Assembly: GCA_032622095.1 (NCBI GenBank)
Contig: CP136062.1
Location: 152,576,875 to 152,640,874 of the forward strand
Length of the DNA: 64,000 nucleotides
Source of the DNA: Siphonodentalium dalli
Taxonomy: Eukaryota > Mollusca > Scaphopoda > Gadilida > Siphonodentaliidae
Reading direction: 5' to 3'
Shown here: positions 12,301 through 22,333 of the stretch, piece by piece
Layout of the letters: each line of letters starts with the position of its first letter
How positions within the stretch are numbered: position 1 is the first letter of the stretch
The notes under the pieces: model-generated
The model's database searches: none
What the model was told of the DNA's origin: nothing
What the model saw: the letters and a program-made list of their open reading frames with translations, nothing else
Position numbers and translations under genes: made by a program

Positions 12301-12907
12301 ACGCGGACCTCGTGAGGCCCCTTACCACTAATAACTGCACATATATATATATCCAATTGGTACCTCTACTCAAGATTTCCAAATATTGGTGATAATTTCC
12401 TGCCTCGCGTTCCCTGATGACCATTTCAGACCAAAGTTTGACCATAGGTACATGTATAAACATATGTTGTCTAAAAACAAAAACATTCCCCATTAATTAC
12501 TGGTAGGAGCAAATTGGTCTCATTCGCCCACAATGAAAGTGAACAGAGCAAATTAAAGTTTAAAATATACTTCGTCGGTATATATTTGATTAACCGTGGT
12601 AAGTAGGGGCGGAATAGAAATAGGTAATATTGACTTCTTTTAATCATTTCTGCTTGTTTCGTGGTTAGAATCCCAGATTAAGTTCGCGACAAAGATTCAT
12701 ATAGAACATTATTCAAACTCAGTTTGTATCAAATTGTATCGAAATGCTAATAGCACAATGTCTGAGATACTTGATTGTTCAGCAATAAGAAAAATACTAA
12801 GCAAAATGATATCACCAGCCGAATGATACAAAACTTGATTAAGAACAAATTATTAAGCCATTTTGTTGGGCCATCTTGGGAACGGATCGCCAACGTGTAG
12901 GTAGCAT

Positions 12908-13112
12908 ACTATATGTACCATATCATCACAAATATGTATACATTTGTACACAAGTTATTAAATATATTCTCTCAAAAATGCGGATAAAATTGACCAGGGC
13001 CAATTGTACTATATGTACCATATATCATCACAAATATGTATACATTTGTACACAAGTTATTATATATATTCTCTCTAAAATGCGGATAAAATAGACTAGG
13101 GCCAATTGTACA
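12908..13112. repeat. Two-copy tandem repeat, 100-bp period
   Basis: ACTATATGTACCATAT...CAAATATGTATACATTTG...GCGGATAAAAT...AGGGCCAATTGTAC appears twice head-to-tail, at 12908 and 13008, with few differences. Confidence 0.9.
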
Positions 13113-14460
13113 ACGGTGGCCATGTTGGAAACCATCGTGTCTGGTGTCTATACGGCCACGCATTTTCATTCTAACATTCTTAAGTCGGTGACGGAATATA
13201 ATGAGAAGAATAGTTCCAAAAAATCTATACACTCTGGCCAATATACTCTCTTCATATTAAACGAGGACGTTGGTTCACGCCGGAACACAACTTCAACGTT
13301 GAGAGAAAAAAGCGACAATTACCACTTCTGAATGTTAAACATTAAACAGAACATTCTAGTTTGATTACTAAGTGTTCTTAATCACGGTTTGTACACGTAT
13401 ATGTATGGAATAACGCATACTTGTAGGTCGAACTGATCCGATGATAGTGTCGCCGTGAGATGGCGTTTTGTCCCCACCTAGGGTTAATTTTTTACGGCTA
13501 CTCATTATATCTCTACATATTTATATAGCGAAATGTTCGTAGGAAATTTTAGTATCAGTAGCAATAAAATTTGCCTATAATTCGTGTGGTTATGGTACAC
13601 TTTTCTCGCTCATATTTATGAAATGCGCTGGAAATTTCGAAGAACAAAATCAGTAAATGTCATTCTATCACAACCATGATGATAATATACTATCAATTTT
13701 GGCAACGGTTATTCCACTAGTTTATGATGGTAACGAAAATAGACTATAGTACTGGGCTAATGTATCTATCACCACGGGAGCATGAAGAATTAGGCTAATC
13801 GGTCAGTCTCACTTCATTTAAAACAGCGAAACATGTACATGTGCATCAGCTACTTTACATTATTAATGACGAATGGTGATTCTCCCCAGATCAAAACAGA
13901 ATGTTCGGCGGACCACATCGAATAACATGATACACTGCTATAATTGTACCGTGAAATTAGAGACATAATGGGAACGGTTGGATCGATAATTGTTTACGGT
14001 CTGTCCGTTAACTGATTTGCAGCAAAACCGTGAGTTACTTACGGTCTGTTCGTTCTTGACAGTACAATAGAACCGTGGATTAAATATACAGACTTATAAC
14101 TGTCCAAGATAGAGAATTAATCAAGCGAAGGGGCTCCTAATTTCAATATTTACCAAACAATTGTTCTTCTATAACACATTATCATGGTGTGGGTGCCGCT
14201 TCTTACGAGGAAATAGAAAAAAATGAACTTAAAAAATAACAGATTTTCCATGTTTTCATTTTGTTTTTGACATGCAATTATCGCTGCGACCCAACGCGTC
14301 ATTTAATACTTTTGGTGATTTAATGGTTTTAATGTTGAAAGATATATATATTCCCTTATGCACCGTCCCTATATACGTGCCTGCTCTATACATCATGGTA
14401 GTTAGTATACATGCATACACATCTTTGTCGCACATATACTGCTTGTAACCGATTGGTATA
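13113..14460. other. No supported gene
   Basis: AT-rich non-coding sequence. A short word (ACGGTCTGTYCGTT) occurs at about 13996 and 14041. Nothing else is recognisable. Confidence 0.4.
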
Positions 14461-14469
14461 GACGGTGCC

Positions 14470-15002
14470 TATTGTAAAGTTTAGTTAATGAGACTATATG
14501 TCCGCTGTGCAATAAAAGACACATTGGAGATGAACTACACTATTTATTAGAATGTGAATGTTTATGTGAGGCCAGACATGGCCTCTTGTCTAGCAAATAT
14601 ATCAGCATAGAACATGCAACTATTGATATTTTAGACGACATTCTGAATTTGGAAGATGTGGATTGCCTGCGCAGACTATGTTCATTCATACGACTGATAA
14701 ATCTTAAGTTAAATGATATTGACTAATATGCAGTTTGTTGTTGTTGTGGTTGTTGTTGTTGTTGTTGAATATAACGATGATAATGGTACTGGCGATTGTG
14801 ACGACGAGTAGACGAAGACGTTAACGTGATGACAACGAAGACGGTGATACTGATGACGACTACCATGATGTTGATAATAATGACGGTGATGGGAAGTTCG
14901 TGTATATATTGTACAAATACTGCAAAATTCTCAATCTTTTGTATATATTTTCTACTTGTATCTCAATATCTTTTTGATAATTGAATAAACGTATTATTAT
15001 TA
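14470..15002 (+). mobile_element. 5'-truncated LINE: C-terminal zinc finger and 3' tail
   Basis: The frame at 14499-14726 encodes CPLCNKRHIGDELHYLLEC, a C-x2-C...H-x4-C finger typical of the extreme C terminus of many non-LTR ORF2 proteins, followed by about 60 residues and TAA at 14724-14726. The 3' UTR contains a GTTGTTGTT run and AATAAA, and ends in a short TTA-type tail near 15002. The RT and endonuclease are absent, as expected from 5' truncation during target-primed reverse transcription. The finger resembles that of the LINE clade at 28-35 kb. Confidence 0.75.
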
Positions 15003-15506
15003 GGAGTGTTTTGTGATTTTGTTAGATTTATGGTGCTTTTCATCGAGTTTACCTGGCATTTCATCAGGATGGTTATTTTAAACACTTCACGACGTCAGTC
15101 GGCCTTATCCTATTTTCACAGTTTTTTTTCAAGCTTTGGGGGTAGTCCTCAATTGAGGGGGAGGGGGTTTCAGAAATTGAAAAAGAAAAAAAACTTGCGT
15201 TCCATGGTGGTGGGTTCCAAAATTTAAAAATCCAAAAATTTAAACCTGAAGTTTCATCCTGCCCACCCCTGTGTCGGCAGGGCATTAATTTAGAAAATGA
15301 TCACAGATAAAGCTATTAAATATTCAGAAATGTAAGTTGATTAGTATCTGAAAAATTCCCACACATGAATGGGAATTATTTAATACATTATGCCTCTATT
15401 TTCCCCGACATCATTTCATGCTGGGTCAAATAATAGGCCTTCTATGCAATATACACTTTTATTACTGAATAGGAGAACTGAATTGTTACAGCCGATTTTA
15501 TTAAAC

Positions 15507-15778
15507 TCAAAGTTGACAGACATAGGTGTGTATGCAGTTTACGTTAGCATATAACTGATCACAATCAAAGTCATTCATATAACCTGGAGATCCTCCCATA
15601 GTTACTGTTATGGTGAGACAGTGCTGGCCCCCGTCATTGTCACCCGCTCCTCCGTTATCCCAGTTATCTCCACCGTTGAATCCTGGTACAGTCCACAAGG
15701 GGGCACCATTTCTGTTCTTCCAGACGCCCTCTGCCACTTCATCTGATCCGTCAAGGTGATAAAACCATTTACCAGCGC
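15507..15778 (-). CDS. C-type lectin domain, C-terminal exon
   Basis: A minus-strand exon follows an acceptor (TTGACAG, ending at 15779) and runs to TGA at 15507-15509. It encodes about 90 residues of a C-type lectin-like domain: KWFYHLDGSDEVAEGVW, then HCLTI, MNDFDC and a final TYVC. These supply three of the four canonical CTLD cysteines and an ND pair of the WND motif. No EPN or QPD sugar-binding triplet is visible in the long loop, which is Gly/Asp/Asn-rich, so sugar specificity cannot be called. AATAAA signals on this strand lie at 15497-15502 and 15458-15463. The exon is phase 1 at its start and matches the donor phase of the exon at 44883-45059. CTLD proteins are commonly secreted recognition proteins. 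Confidence 0.85.
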
Positions 15779-15799
15779 CTGTCAATTCACGGAATAATA

Positions 15800-16690
15800 A
15801 CCAGTTATGAAATGTTAATATTTCACTCTCTTCAAGTAGAAACAGAGAACAGGTAATACATTGTCTAGTCTAGAGCAAAACCGATTGGTAAATCACATAT
15901 TAACATCTAAAGTTGCAAGATACAAGATTATCAAAAAATCCATTCTAACAAAAAGAAACAATCTTGATGGCAACCAGCACATATATTTTAATAAAGAAAT
16001 AACTTGAACTGAGATGGGAAATAAATTTGAACTCAGAATCAAGTTGAAAACAGAGACACAGTTCTGGAAGACTATCAAAATTGAAAAACGGAAAACTGTT
16101 TCAATTAAAACAGACAATTGAATTATTATAGGCGCAAAATTAATGAAAATATTCATATGAATTACTGGGAGTTAGTCAGATTGACTCGTTCCTTCAATAG
16201 ATATGATGCAAAAACAAATTTGTTAACGGAAAGTTTATGTTCACTTCACGCGCGGTTATAGGGATATTAATCGACCGGCATTGTATTGCCGACGATCGAT
16301 ATCTATATTCATGAGCAGATTGTTGAATAATCTATAAAATTGAGCGATATATAAAAAGGTTAATAGAGGAAAGGTCTACTTGAGTGGAAACGAAAGTGTG
16401 TCAAACATTGACAAAGCATTCACGAGTATCGTGTTGTTTCGCCGTGCGAATGGTCATTACATATTTGAACAGGTAACACGTGACCAGTTCAGATGGCTAC
16501 ATTGAAGGTTTGACAGTATTCGTTTCAGCGATGCTGTAATTCAAAAGAAACGATATCCCAAAGTGGGTGCGTTCCGGTTATATAACTTATATCAAGAAAT
16601 ATATCACATTCTCGGAGCAGCTCCCTAATATATCTGTTAGCAAAACACATGACAATCAATTGACTCAACATTCAGGCTACTCGTTGTTGA
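15800..16690. other. Non-coding, proposed lectin intron
   Basis: AT-rich sequence without recognisable coding or repeat structure. It lies just upstream of the lectin acceptor in the minus-strand sense. Confidence 0.4.
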
Positions 16691-16692
16691 CC

Positions 16693-18537
16693 TTATTACG
16701 CTCCCCTGGGTGTATACTGCGAGGCTGTTCTGGCGATGTCAAATGAGCTATGTGGTAACTATGATTAACCCTTTACCCAACAGAAGGGCCCTGTGCCAAT
16801 GCATTCTCTTATATATGCGAGTCGACCATAGGTCGCCTCGCATATATAAGAGAATGCATTGGCTTAACACATTACAAATTATAAAATTGTTAAAGAATGT
16901 AAGAAAAAATGGTAAAAAGTGTTAAAAAAAGGTTTTTTTTAGGCCAATGCATTCTCTTATATATGCGAGGCGACCTATGGTCGACTCGCATATATAAGAG
17001 AATGCATTGGCACAGGGCATAACTGTAACTATCACAATGTGGTCAAGGAGCCGGTTCCAATGATATCCATATTTGTATGGTTCTATTGAGACAGTCCGAA
17101 GATATTTTAGGCTGTTGAAGCTTTATTTGGCCGGTTTTGGCCGGTTTGTTGGGTAAAGGGTTAATAGTGTGCTCTGTGTATTGCGTACCAGTTAGACTTT
17201 TGCAGGATGTATGCATTCGCAGATGTATCTTCTCGGATGTCTCATTGTTGCAGTATGTAACTTTTATGACCGTCTTAGTTGCCTTCGATATTAAGGTGTG
17301 GACAATGGCTGCCATTGGCTGGGCCACTCTTGTATGCACTCTGTCGATTCCGCAGAATGTAAGATCGGAAGCACACAGCGATATATTGGAAAATGCCATT
17401 CCCTTCTGAATATTCATATATTACCGATCGCTCATCTTCGATTTTGTGGTAGCGGTGACAATAAGTCTGTTCGCCTATATTCATATATTTGGAGGGTGCT
17501 GGCGGCTTTCCTCTTATTCCTAACATTTTCCGACTTTAATTTCGCCCTTGTTGACTTTGGAATACATACTTCAATGCGCAGATGAATGAGGTAATCAAGA
17601 ATGCTTCTTTAGCGATTTATGGTTCGGTTACTGGTTGCCAACATGTATTTGCGCATTAATTTTAGCGGTATTTGTCTGCATTCTATATTATTATCAGTAT
17701 AGTGGTTAACTACTGTGGTTTGTAAAAAATCAAAACAAACATAAAATGAAGGTTCGGTTAGGAAATACATAATACACAATAGTAAATATAATCATTCAAT
17801 CTTCGCTTGTTGATGTTATCGTAACAGTTACTATATCAAACAAAAAAGACTACTGTTTATCACAGAACTAATTTTAGAAGAAAAGCGTGATTTGTCTCAC
17901 TAATTATTCATCAGTTATCTATCAACAAGGTAGATTGTTCTTTTGGTTGGCTCTCTAAATAATTAATTCTTTAAAAACTGTTCATCCTCCCCACCCCACC
18001 ACATTTGACAGCAAAGTTAGCAAACACAAATTTAATAATCAAACAAGAAAACCACAGTAAGAAATGGTAACGCCATCAAGATCATATTATTAGGCATATA
18101 TAACATAAAATATACTGGTGTCATAAATGCACCACCTCAGAATTCCGTAAAAACTAATCCTTCAAAGTATTACAACAGCGTACGGCTTATCACTGAAGGT
18201 TTCTCATTCACCACACCAGAAAGCCTCGAAAAGCGGACCACAAATCTACTAATCGGATTAAATACACCACCGATATGATAAACGATGCATTGTGTTGCCG
18301 CAATAAAATCTTCCAAGAGTGACCCAGCCATTGTTCACACCAAAATATCGAAAGCAATTAACGCGGTCACAAAAGTTACATACTGCAACAATGAGACACA
18401 CGCGAAGTTACATACATACTGTAGAAAGTCTAACCGGTACACAATATAGCGAGTACATTTTAAATCATATTTGAGCCATACCTCCATGGACACGACCATA
18501 TCAGCCTCGCAGTTTACACCATAGACGGCGTAATAAA
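16693..18537. mobile_element. Large inverted-repeat element interrupted by a MITE
   Basis: The left arm (about 16693-16764 plus 17161-17385) is inversely homologous to the right arm (about 18270-18537). Matching blocks include TTATTACG with CGTAATAA, TGCGAGGCTG with CAGCCTCGCA, CTCATTGTTGCAGTATGTAAC with its complement, and TGGGCCACTCTTG with CAAGAGTGACCCA. Arms are diverged, roughly three quarters identical by eye. The spacer of about 0.9 kb has no coding sequence. The left arm is split by the TTAA MITE at 16769-17160; the right arm keeps the uninterrupted sequence. Confidence 0.65.
16769..17160. mobile_element. piggyBac-like MITE with two 68-bp hairpins
   Basis: This 392-bp element has inverted ends CCCTTTACCCAACA and TGTTGGGTAAAGGG, with TTAA on both sides (16765-16768 and 17161-17164). 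It contains two near-perfect palindromes, at about 16795-16863 and 16944-17012. Each starts GCCAATGCATTCTCTTATAT, has a GTCGACC/GGTCG centre with about one mismatch, and ends as the reverse complement. An A/T-rich spacer separates them. TTAA duplication with CCC...GGG ends matches the piggyBac superfamily. It has no transposase. Related copies lie at 380-1011 and 46261-46637. Confidence 0.85.
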
Positions 18538-18589
18538 ACTACATTTTGTACATTTGTATGTTTGTTCTTTTGTCGTTAGTAGTAAGGGC

Positions 18590-18725
18590 GGCCACTCTTG
18601 GCCACTCCGTTGCTAGACTGGCACACTGGTCCATGGGCCAGAGTGTCAGTCGACCAAGGGGTTGGCCCAGAGTGGTCGCCGAGGAGGGTGCACCAGAGTG
18701 CCATCGAGCAGCGCGTTTCCGGTGC
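18590..18725. repeat. GC-rich palindromic minisatellite, short copy
   Basis: Words such as GGCCACTC, TGGCACACTGG and GGCCCAGAGTGG surround a dyad at TCCATGGGCCAGAGTG. The same sequence type forms the larger array at 43060-43425. It is far richer in GC than its surroundings. Confidence 0.6.
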
Positions 18726-18770
18726 GGGCGAGCATGCGAGTTTTTGGCTCTAAATATTTCAAAACAAGAT

Positions 18771-18842
18771 GGATGACTGCGTGAAAAAACTCCTGAGCGA
18801 CTGGAAAATGGGACAAGACGTCGTAGATAGCTTTGCCGGTAT
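18771..18842 (+). CDS. Possible short first exon (MDDCVKKLLSDWKMGQ...)
   Basis: ATG at about 18771 opens a 24-codon frame, MDDCVKKLLSDWKMGQDVV then DSFAG, ending at a plausible donor (G|GTATAG). The pattern LLSDW suggests the start of a SAM-like helix bundle, but the segment is too short to assign. A diverged inverted copy of the 3' part lies at 21207-21326, so this may be repeat-borne rather than a host exon. Confidence 0.2.
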
Positions 18843-18910
18843 AGTATACCTTTGTTATAATTATTCTTTCTACGATACACTGATTATGTAGGCTTTATGT
18901 ATTGAATGTA
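18801..18910. repeat. Inverted repeat, left arm (partner 21207-21326)
   Basis: CAAGACGTCGTAGATAGCTT, GCCGGTATA and ATACACTGATTATGTAGGCT all recur in reverse complement at 21207-21326. Identity is high, near 85-90% by eye. The two arms bracket the LINE at 18985-21206. Confidence 0.8.
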
Positions 18911-18984
18911 TATTTATTTATATTTTCCAAATTTTGAAGTTTACAAATTTACACAACTGCTGACGGCACTAATTTGACTAAAGT

Positions 18985-21206
18985 AGTAATAATAATAATA
19001 ATAATAATAATAGAGAACATTTATATAGCGCTTTTCCCAAAAGGCCCAAAGCGCTCGGCCACAACACAAGTTCACGCACAAATATGCAATATACAAGTGG
19101 GTCACGTAATAAACATATGCAGAACTAACAGGCATCACTCTCAGGGACGACGTTTCCATAGTTCCGATTTAAGTAATGTTTTAAAAGTGTCCATGGTATC
19201 GGCTTTCTTTGTGTCGGCCTGTAGCCCATTCCAGACGGACGGAGCATGATATTAAAATGATCGTCTTCCGTAGTTTTCCGAGTCACGTCTAGGAACAGCC
19301 ATCAGATTTAGATCTTCTGATCGCAATTCGCGCGGCGGAGAGTACATATTGAGAATAGAGTCAATATAAACCGGCAAAGGCTTTGTGATGTCATTTGAGA
19401 ATTTCTTATAACAAAAAGTGGCACATTTATAATCAATTCGAGTTTCAATTGGAAGATAGTGTAGTTTCGCGAGAAGAGGTGTGACGTGGTCAAATTTATG
19501 TTTTCGTAGAGCAATGCGACCCGAAATGTTAATTATTCTCTGCAGCTTTGCCAATTGATCTTGTGGCAGACCAGCGAATAGAGCATTGCAATAATCCAGT
19601 CGTGAAAATACAAATGAAGAGATCAAAGTCTTCATGGATTCTACCGACAGATGTGATCGCATATGAGAAATACGCCGAAGTTCCAGAAATAAGGACTTGC
19701 ACAGTGTGTTTATATGGGACTTCATGGACAGTCCTTTGTCTAAAATCACTCCTAAATTTTTGGCGTTATCTGAGAATTCGATGTCGGCGCTGCCAATGCG
19801 TAGGGAGGTGACCTTGATAGCTTTTAAACGCTGATCCGTACCACAAAACATTAGTTCAGTTTTGTTCTCGTTGATGTGAAGCTTGTTCACCTCCATCCAC
19901 TGTTTGACTTGCATCACCCCTGACTGCAAATGTGCGAGTTTTAAGTCTATATCGCACTGCTTAAAAGAAATGAACATCTGGGTATCATCAGCATACATGT
20001 GGTAGCTGATACCGTTACCAGCTATTATGCTTCCGAGAGGTTGTGTGTATGCCGAATATAAAACGGGTCCCAGAACTAACCCCTGTGGAACACCGTATCG
20101 AATAGATCGCGATTTCGAACACGCGTCACCAATCACCACAGTTTGCGTCCGACCAGTTAGATAAGAAGTGAACCAGGAGAGGACTGTGCCAGAAACTCCA
20201 AATGTATCTGACAAGCGTTGGGTGAGAATCTGATGGTCAATCGTATCGAATGCCGCTGAAAGGTCGAGGAATGCTATGGCGGAGACAAGGCCATCATCTG
20301 CGGCACACAGTAGATCGTTCGTGATGCGAATTAAAGCAGTTTCCGTACTGTGGTCCTTTCGATAAGCTGACTGAAATGGTTCGTTGAGATTGTTTTTATC
20401 CAGATGATTCCTTAATTGATACAGAACCATCCGCTCAAGAACTTTATAGACGAATGGAAGGTTGGATACCGGTCTGTAATTTTTTAGGACATTTTGATCC
20501 ATGTTCGCCTTCTTCAGAAGCGGTATGACAAGGGCCTCTTTAAAGTTTTGAGGCACGATGCCCTCCGTCATTGAAGAATTGATTAAATCCGCAATTGCGG
20601 GCGCTATTAAATCAATGTTTTGTATGAGGAGTTCGGTTGGAATAGGATCCAAAGCACACGTTGTGGGTGACATAAACTTCATAACTGTTATAACTTGCTC
20701 TGGTGTAACACGACTGAAACTATATAATCTCTCTCCAGTGAATTTAGCAAATTCGGCACACCCTGGTGTTTGATCTATGTCCTGCCTTAGCTGAGAAACT
20801 TTATCCTCAAAGAAAGAGGCGAAGATATCAGGCAGTTTATCAAGAGGTTGATCATTCGGGAGAACAGATTTATTCGTTTTGCCGACCATGGTATTTGTGA
20901 TGCTGAATAATGCCTTTGTTGATTTACATGCACTGTTGAATTTTGTCATTGTAATACTCTGATTTGGCCCGTTTAATGAGATCGATAACATGTTGGTTAG
21001 ACTGTGAATACATTTCACGATGAACTGTTAGTTGACTTTTTCTCCATTTACGTTCAGTTTGCCTCCGTTCGCGTTTAGCTTCCATGATCTCCTCTGTCAA
21101 CCAAGGAGCAGACGTCCTACTTTTAGCGGTGTGTGTTGTTAAAGGGGCGTGCTTATTTATGAGTGTGAGAAGTTTAGAATTTAAATCATTAGTCAGTTCA
21201 GCGCAT
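18985..21206 (-). mobile_element. CR1/L2-like LINE, 5' truncated
   Basis: A non-LTR element runs on the minus strand: partial ORF2 upstream, RT domain, C-terminal domain and a short 3' UTR. The 3' end has a hairpin-forming AGCGCTTTGGGCC...AAAAGCGCT, then ATATAAATG and a TTA microsatellite tail at 18988-19012. This layout is typical of CR1/L2-type elements. The endonuclease is missing, consistent with 5' truncation. It sits between inverted arms (18801-18910 and 21207-21326) that are not part of the LINE. Confidence 0.85.
19252..21018 (-). pseudogene. LINE ORF2: reverse transcriptase, CR1/L2-like
   Basis: The open stretch encodes a full RT palm and thumb. Motifs include AFLDLSAAFDTIDH (first catalytic Asp), VPQGLVLGP and YHMYADDTQMF (catalytic YADD, 19981-19995), followed by the C-terminal SRLDYCNALFAGLP and HYLPIETRIDYK blocks that are diagnostic of the CR1/L2/Rex1 group. 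The linker before RT (20924-21214) is in another frame, so a frameshift lies near 20940. At 19252 a TAA interrupts the normal C-terminal tail; the same frame continues after it with APSVWNGL and ends near 19145. The RT core looks catalytically intact, but the element cannot encode a full protein. In the family this enzyme performs target-primed reverse transcription. Confidence 0.9.
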
Positions 21207-21214
21207 TCATACAC
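20924..21214 (-). pseudogene. LINE ORF2 linker region before RT
   Basis: It encodes HAPLTTHTAKSRTSAPWLTE and a basic helical stretch, the region between endonuclease and RT in CR1/L2-type ORF2. The frame differs from the downstream RT frame. The start is not native: no endonuclease is found upstream because the element is truncated at about 21206. Confidence 0.75.
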
Positions 21215-21326
21215 TCAACACATAAAGCCTACATAATCAGTGTATCGTACAAAGAATAATTATAACAAAGGTGTGTTATACCGGCAAAGCTATTCACGAC
21301 GTCTTGCCCCATTTTACTTTCCAATC
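21207..21326. repeat. Inverted repeat, right arm (partner 18801-18910)
   Basis: Contains AAAGCCTACATAATCAGTGT, TATACCGGCAAAGCTATTC and ACGACGTCTTG, the reverse complement of the left arm with a few changes. Confidence 0.8.
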
Positions 21327-21329
21327 AAC

Positions 21330-21620
21330 GTTGGGTAAACTTTCCAATCAACAAATGTCATCCAACTCTACCCAACACCCAACAGTTCAATAAACGTAGA
21401 TAGGTGCTGTGGGCAATTAACGTTGGTTGGGTGTTGTGTGAAATTTCACCCAACACGTTGTATAATTAACATACAACCGTTGGTAGTAAATATATATGCA
21501 ACGTTGTGTAAAAGTGTATCCAACAAAATTGTCATGCAACTTTTCACACAACGTAGATAGGTGCTGTGGGCACACAACGGTTGGTTGACTGTTGGATAAC
21601 TTCTTATCCAACTGGATTTA
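21330..21620. repeat. CAAC/GTTG-rich repeat with 157-bp direct copy
   Basis: AACGTAGATAGGTGCTGTGG occurs at 21393 and 21550. Many CCAAC and GTTGG words lie around these, giving several small potential stems (CAACGTTG, CCCAACACGTTG). Non-coding; possibly a MITE remnant. Confidence 0.6.
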
Positions 21621-22333
21621 GGGTGTAGGGGTCGGGTTTGTCGCCTGCTCCGGGCAGGTCATTCGCTTCCATAATTGACTCCGACCGGAGGTGGTAACCA
21701 ATTTACACACCACTGGAATGCAAATACGATAGACAAGTAACACTATACCAACTACTTTGACACCAAAAGTATGCAATATGGTGTGCATTCCAACCGCGGC
21801 GACAATACACGCATGGTCGCATCATTGTGCACATATCCGAAAACAATAGGCCGCACGAAATTCACCCACGCCATTTACTTGGACCAATATCTCGGTGAAG
21901 GCGACAGTTATCTTGATTACTTGTTGATGATATGCCGATAAAAAGAATTCTTTGCTGACCTAGCGCGCTTTTATAATCCTGATGTCTGTTCGCTGACGTT
22001 GGTGTTGCCTGTTTCAACATTCAGAGATACGAATCGGACGTGTCCGTCGTAGGTGATTTATATAGTAATCAATTACATACATCATAATTAAGCGGAGTTT
22101 GAGCTTACTGGTTAGGGACACACATCAATTTTAAATATTGTCGCGGTCCGCCAATTCTTGCCACAGTCATGATGATGTCAATGAAAACTTAGAATCTGCT
22201 GAGTATTTTGGCTCTATATTTACAGCTGCATGTGCGATCATTTCAAAAATTGATAAATTGATTTCTTTCATGCAAAAAAGCAGGTCAAATTTGAATCTAT
22301 GTTCGGTCCGGTTTGGCGATAACTTTTTTCATG
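21620..22333. other. No supported gene
   Basis: A mixed non-coding stretch. There is a small CTCC-GACC-GGAG dyad near 21680. Nothing else was recognised. Confidence 0.35.
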
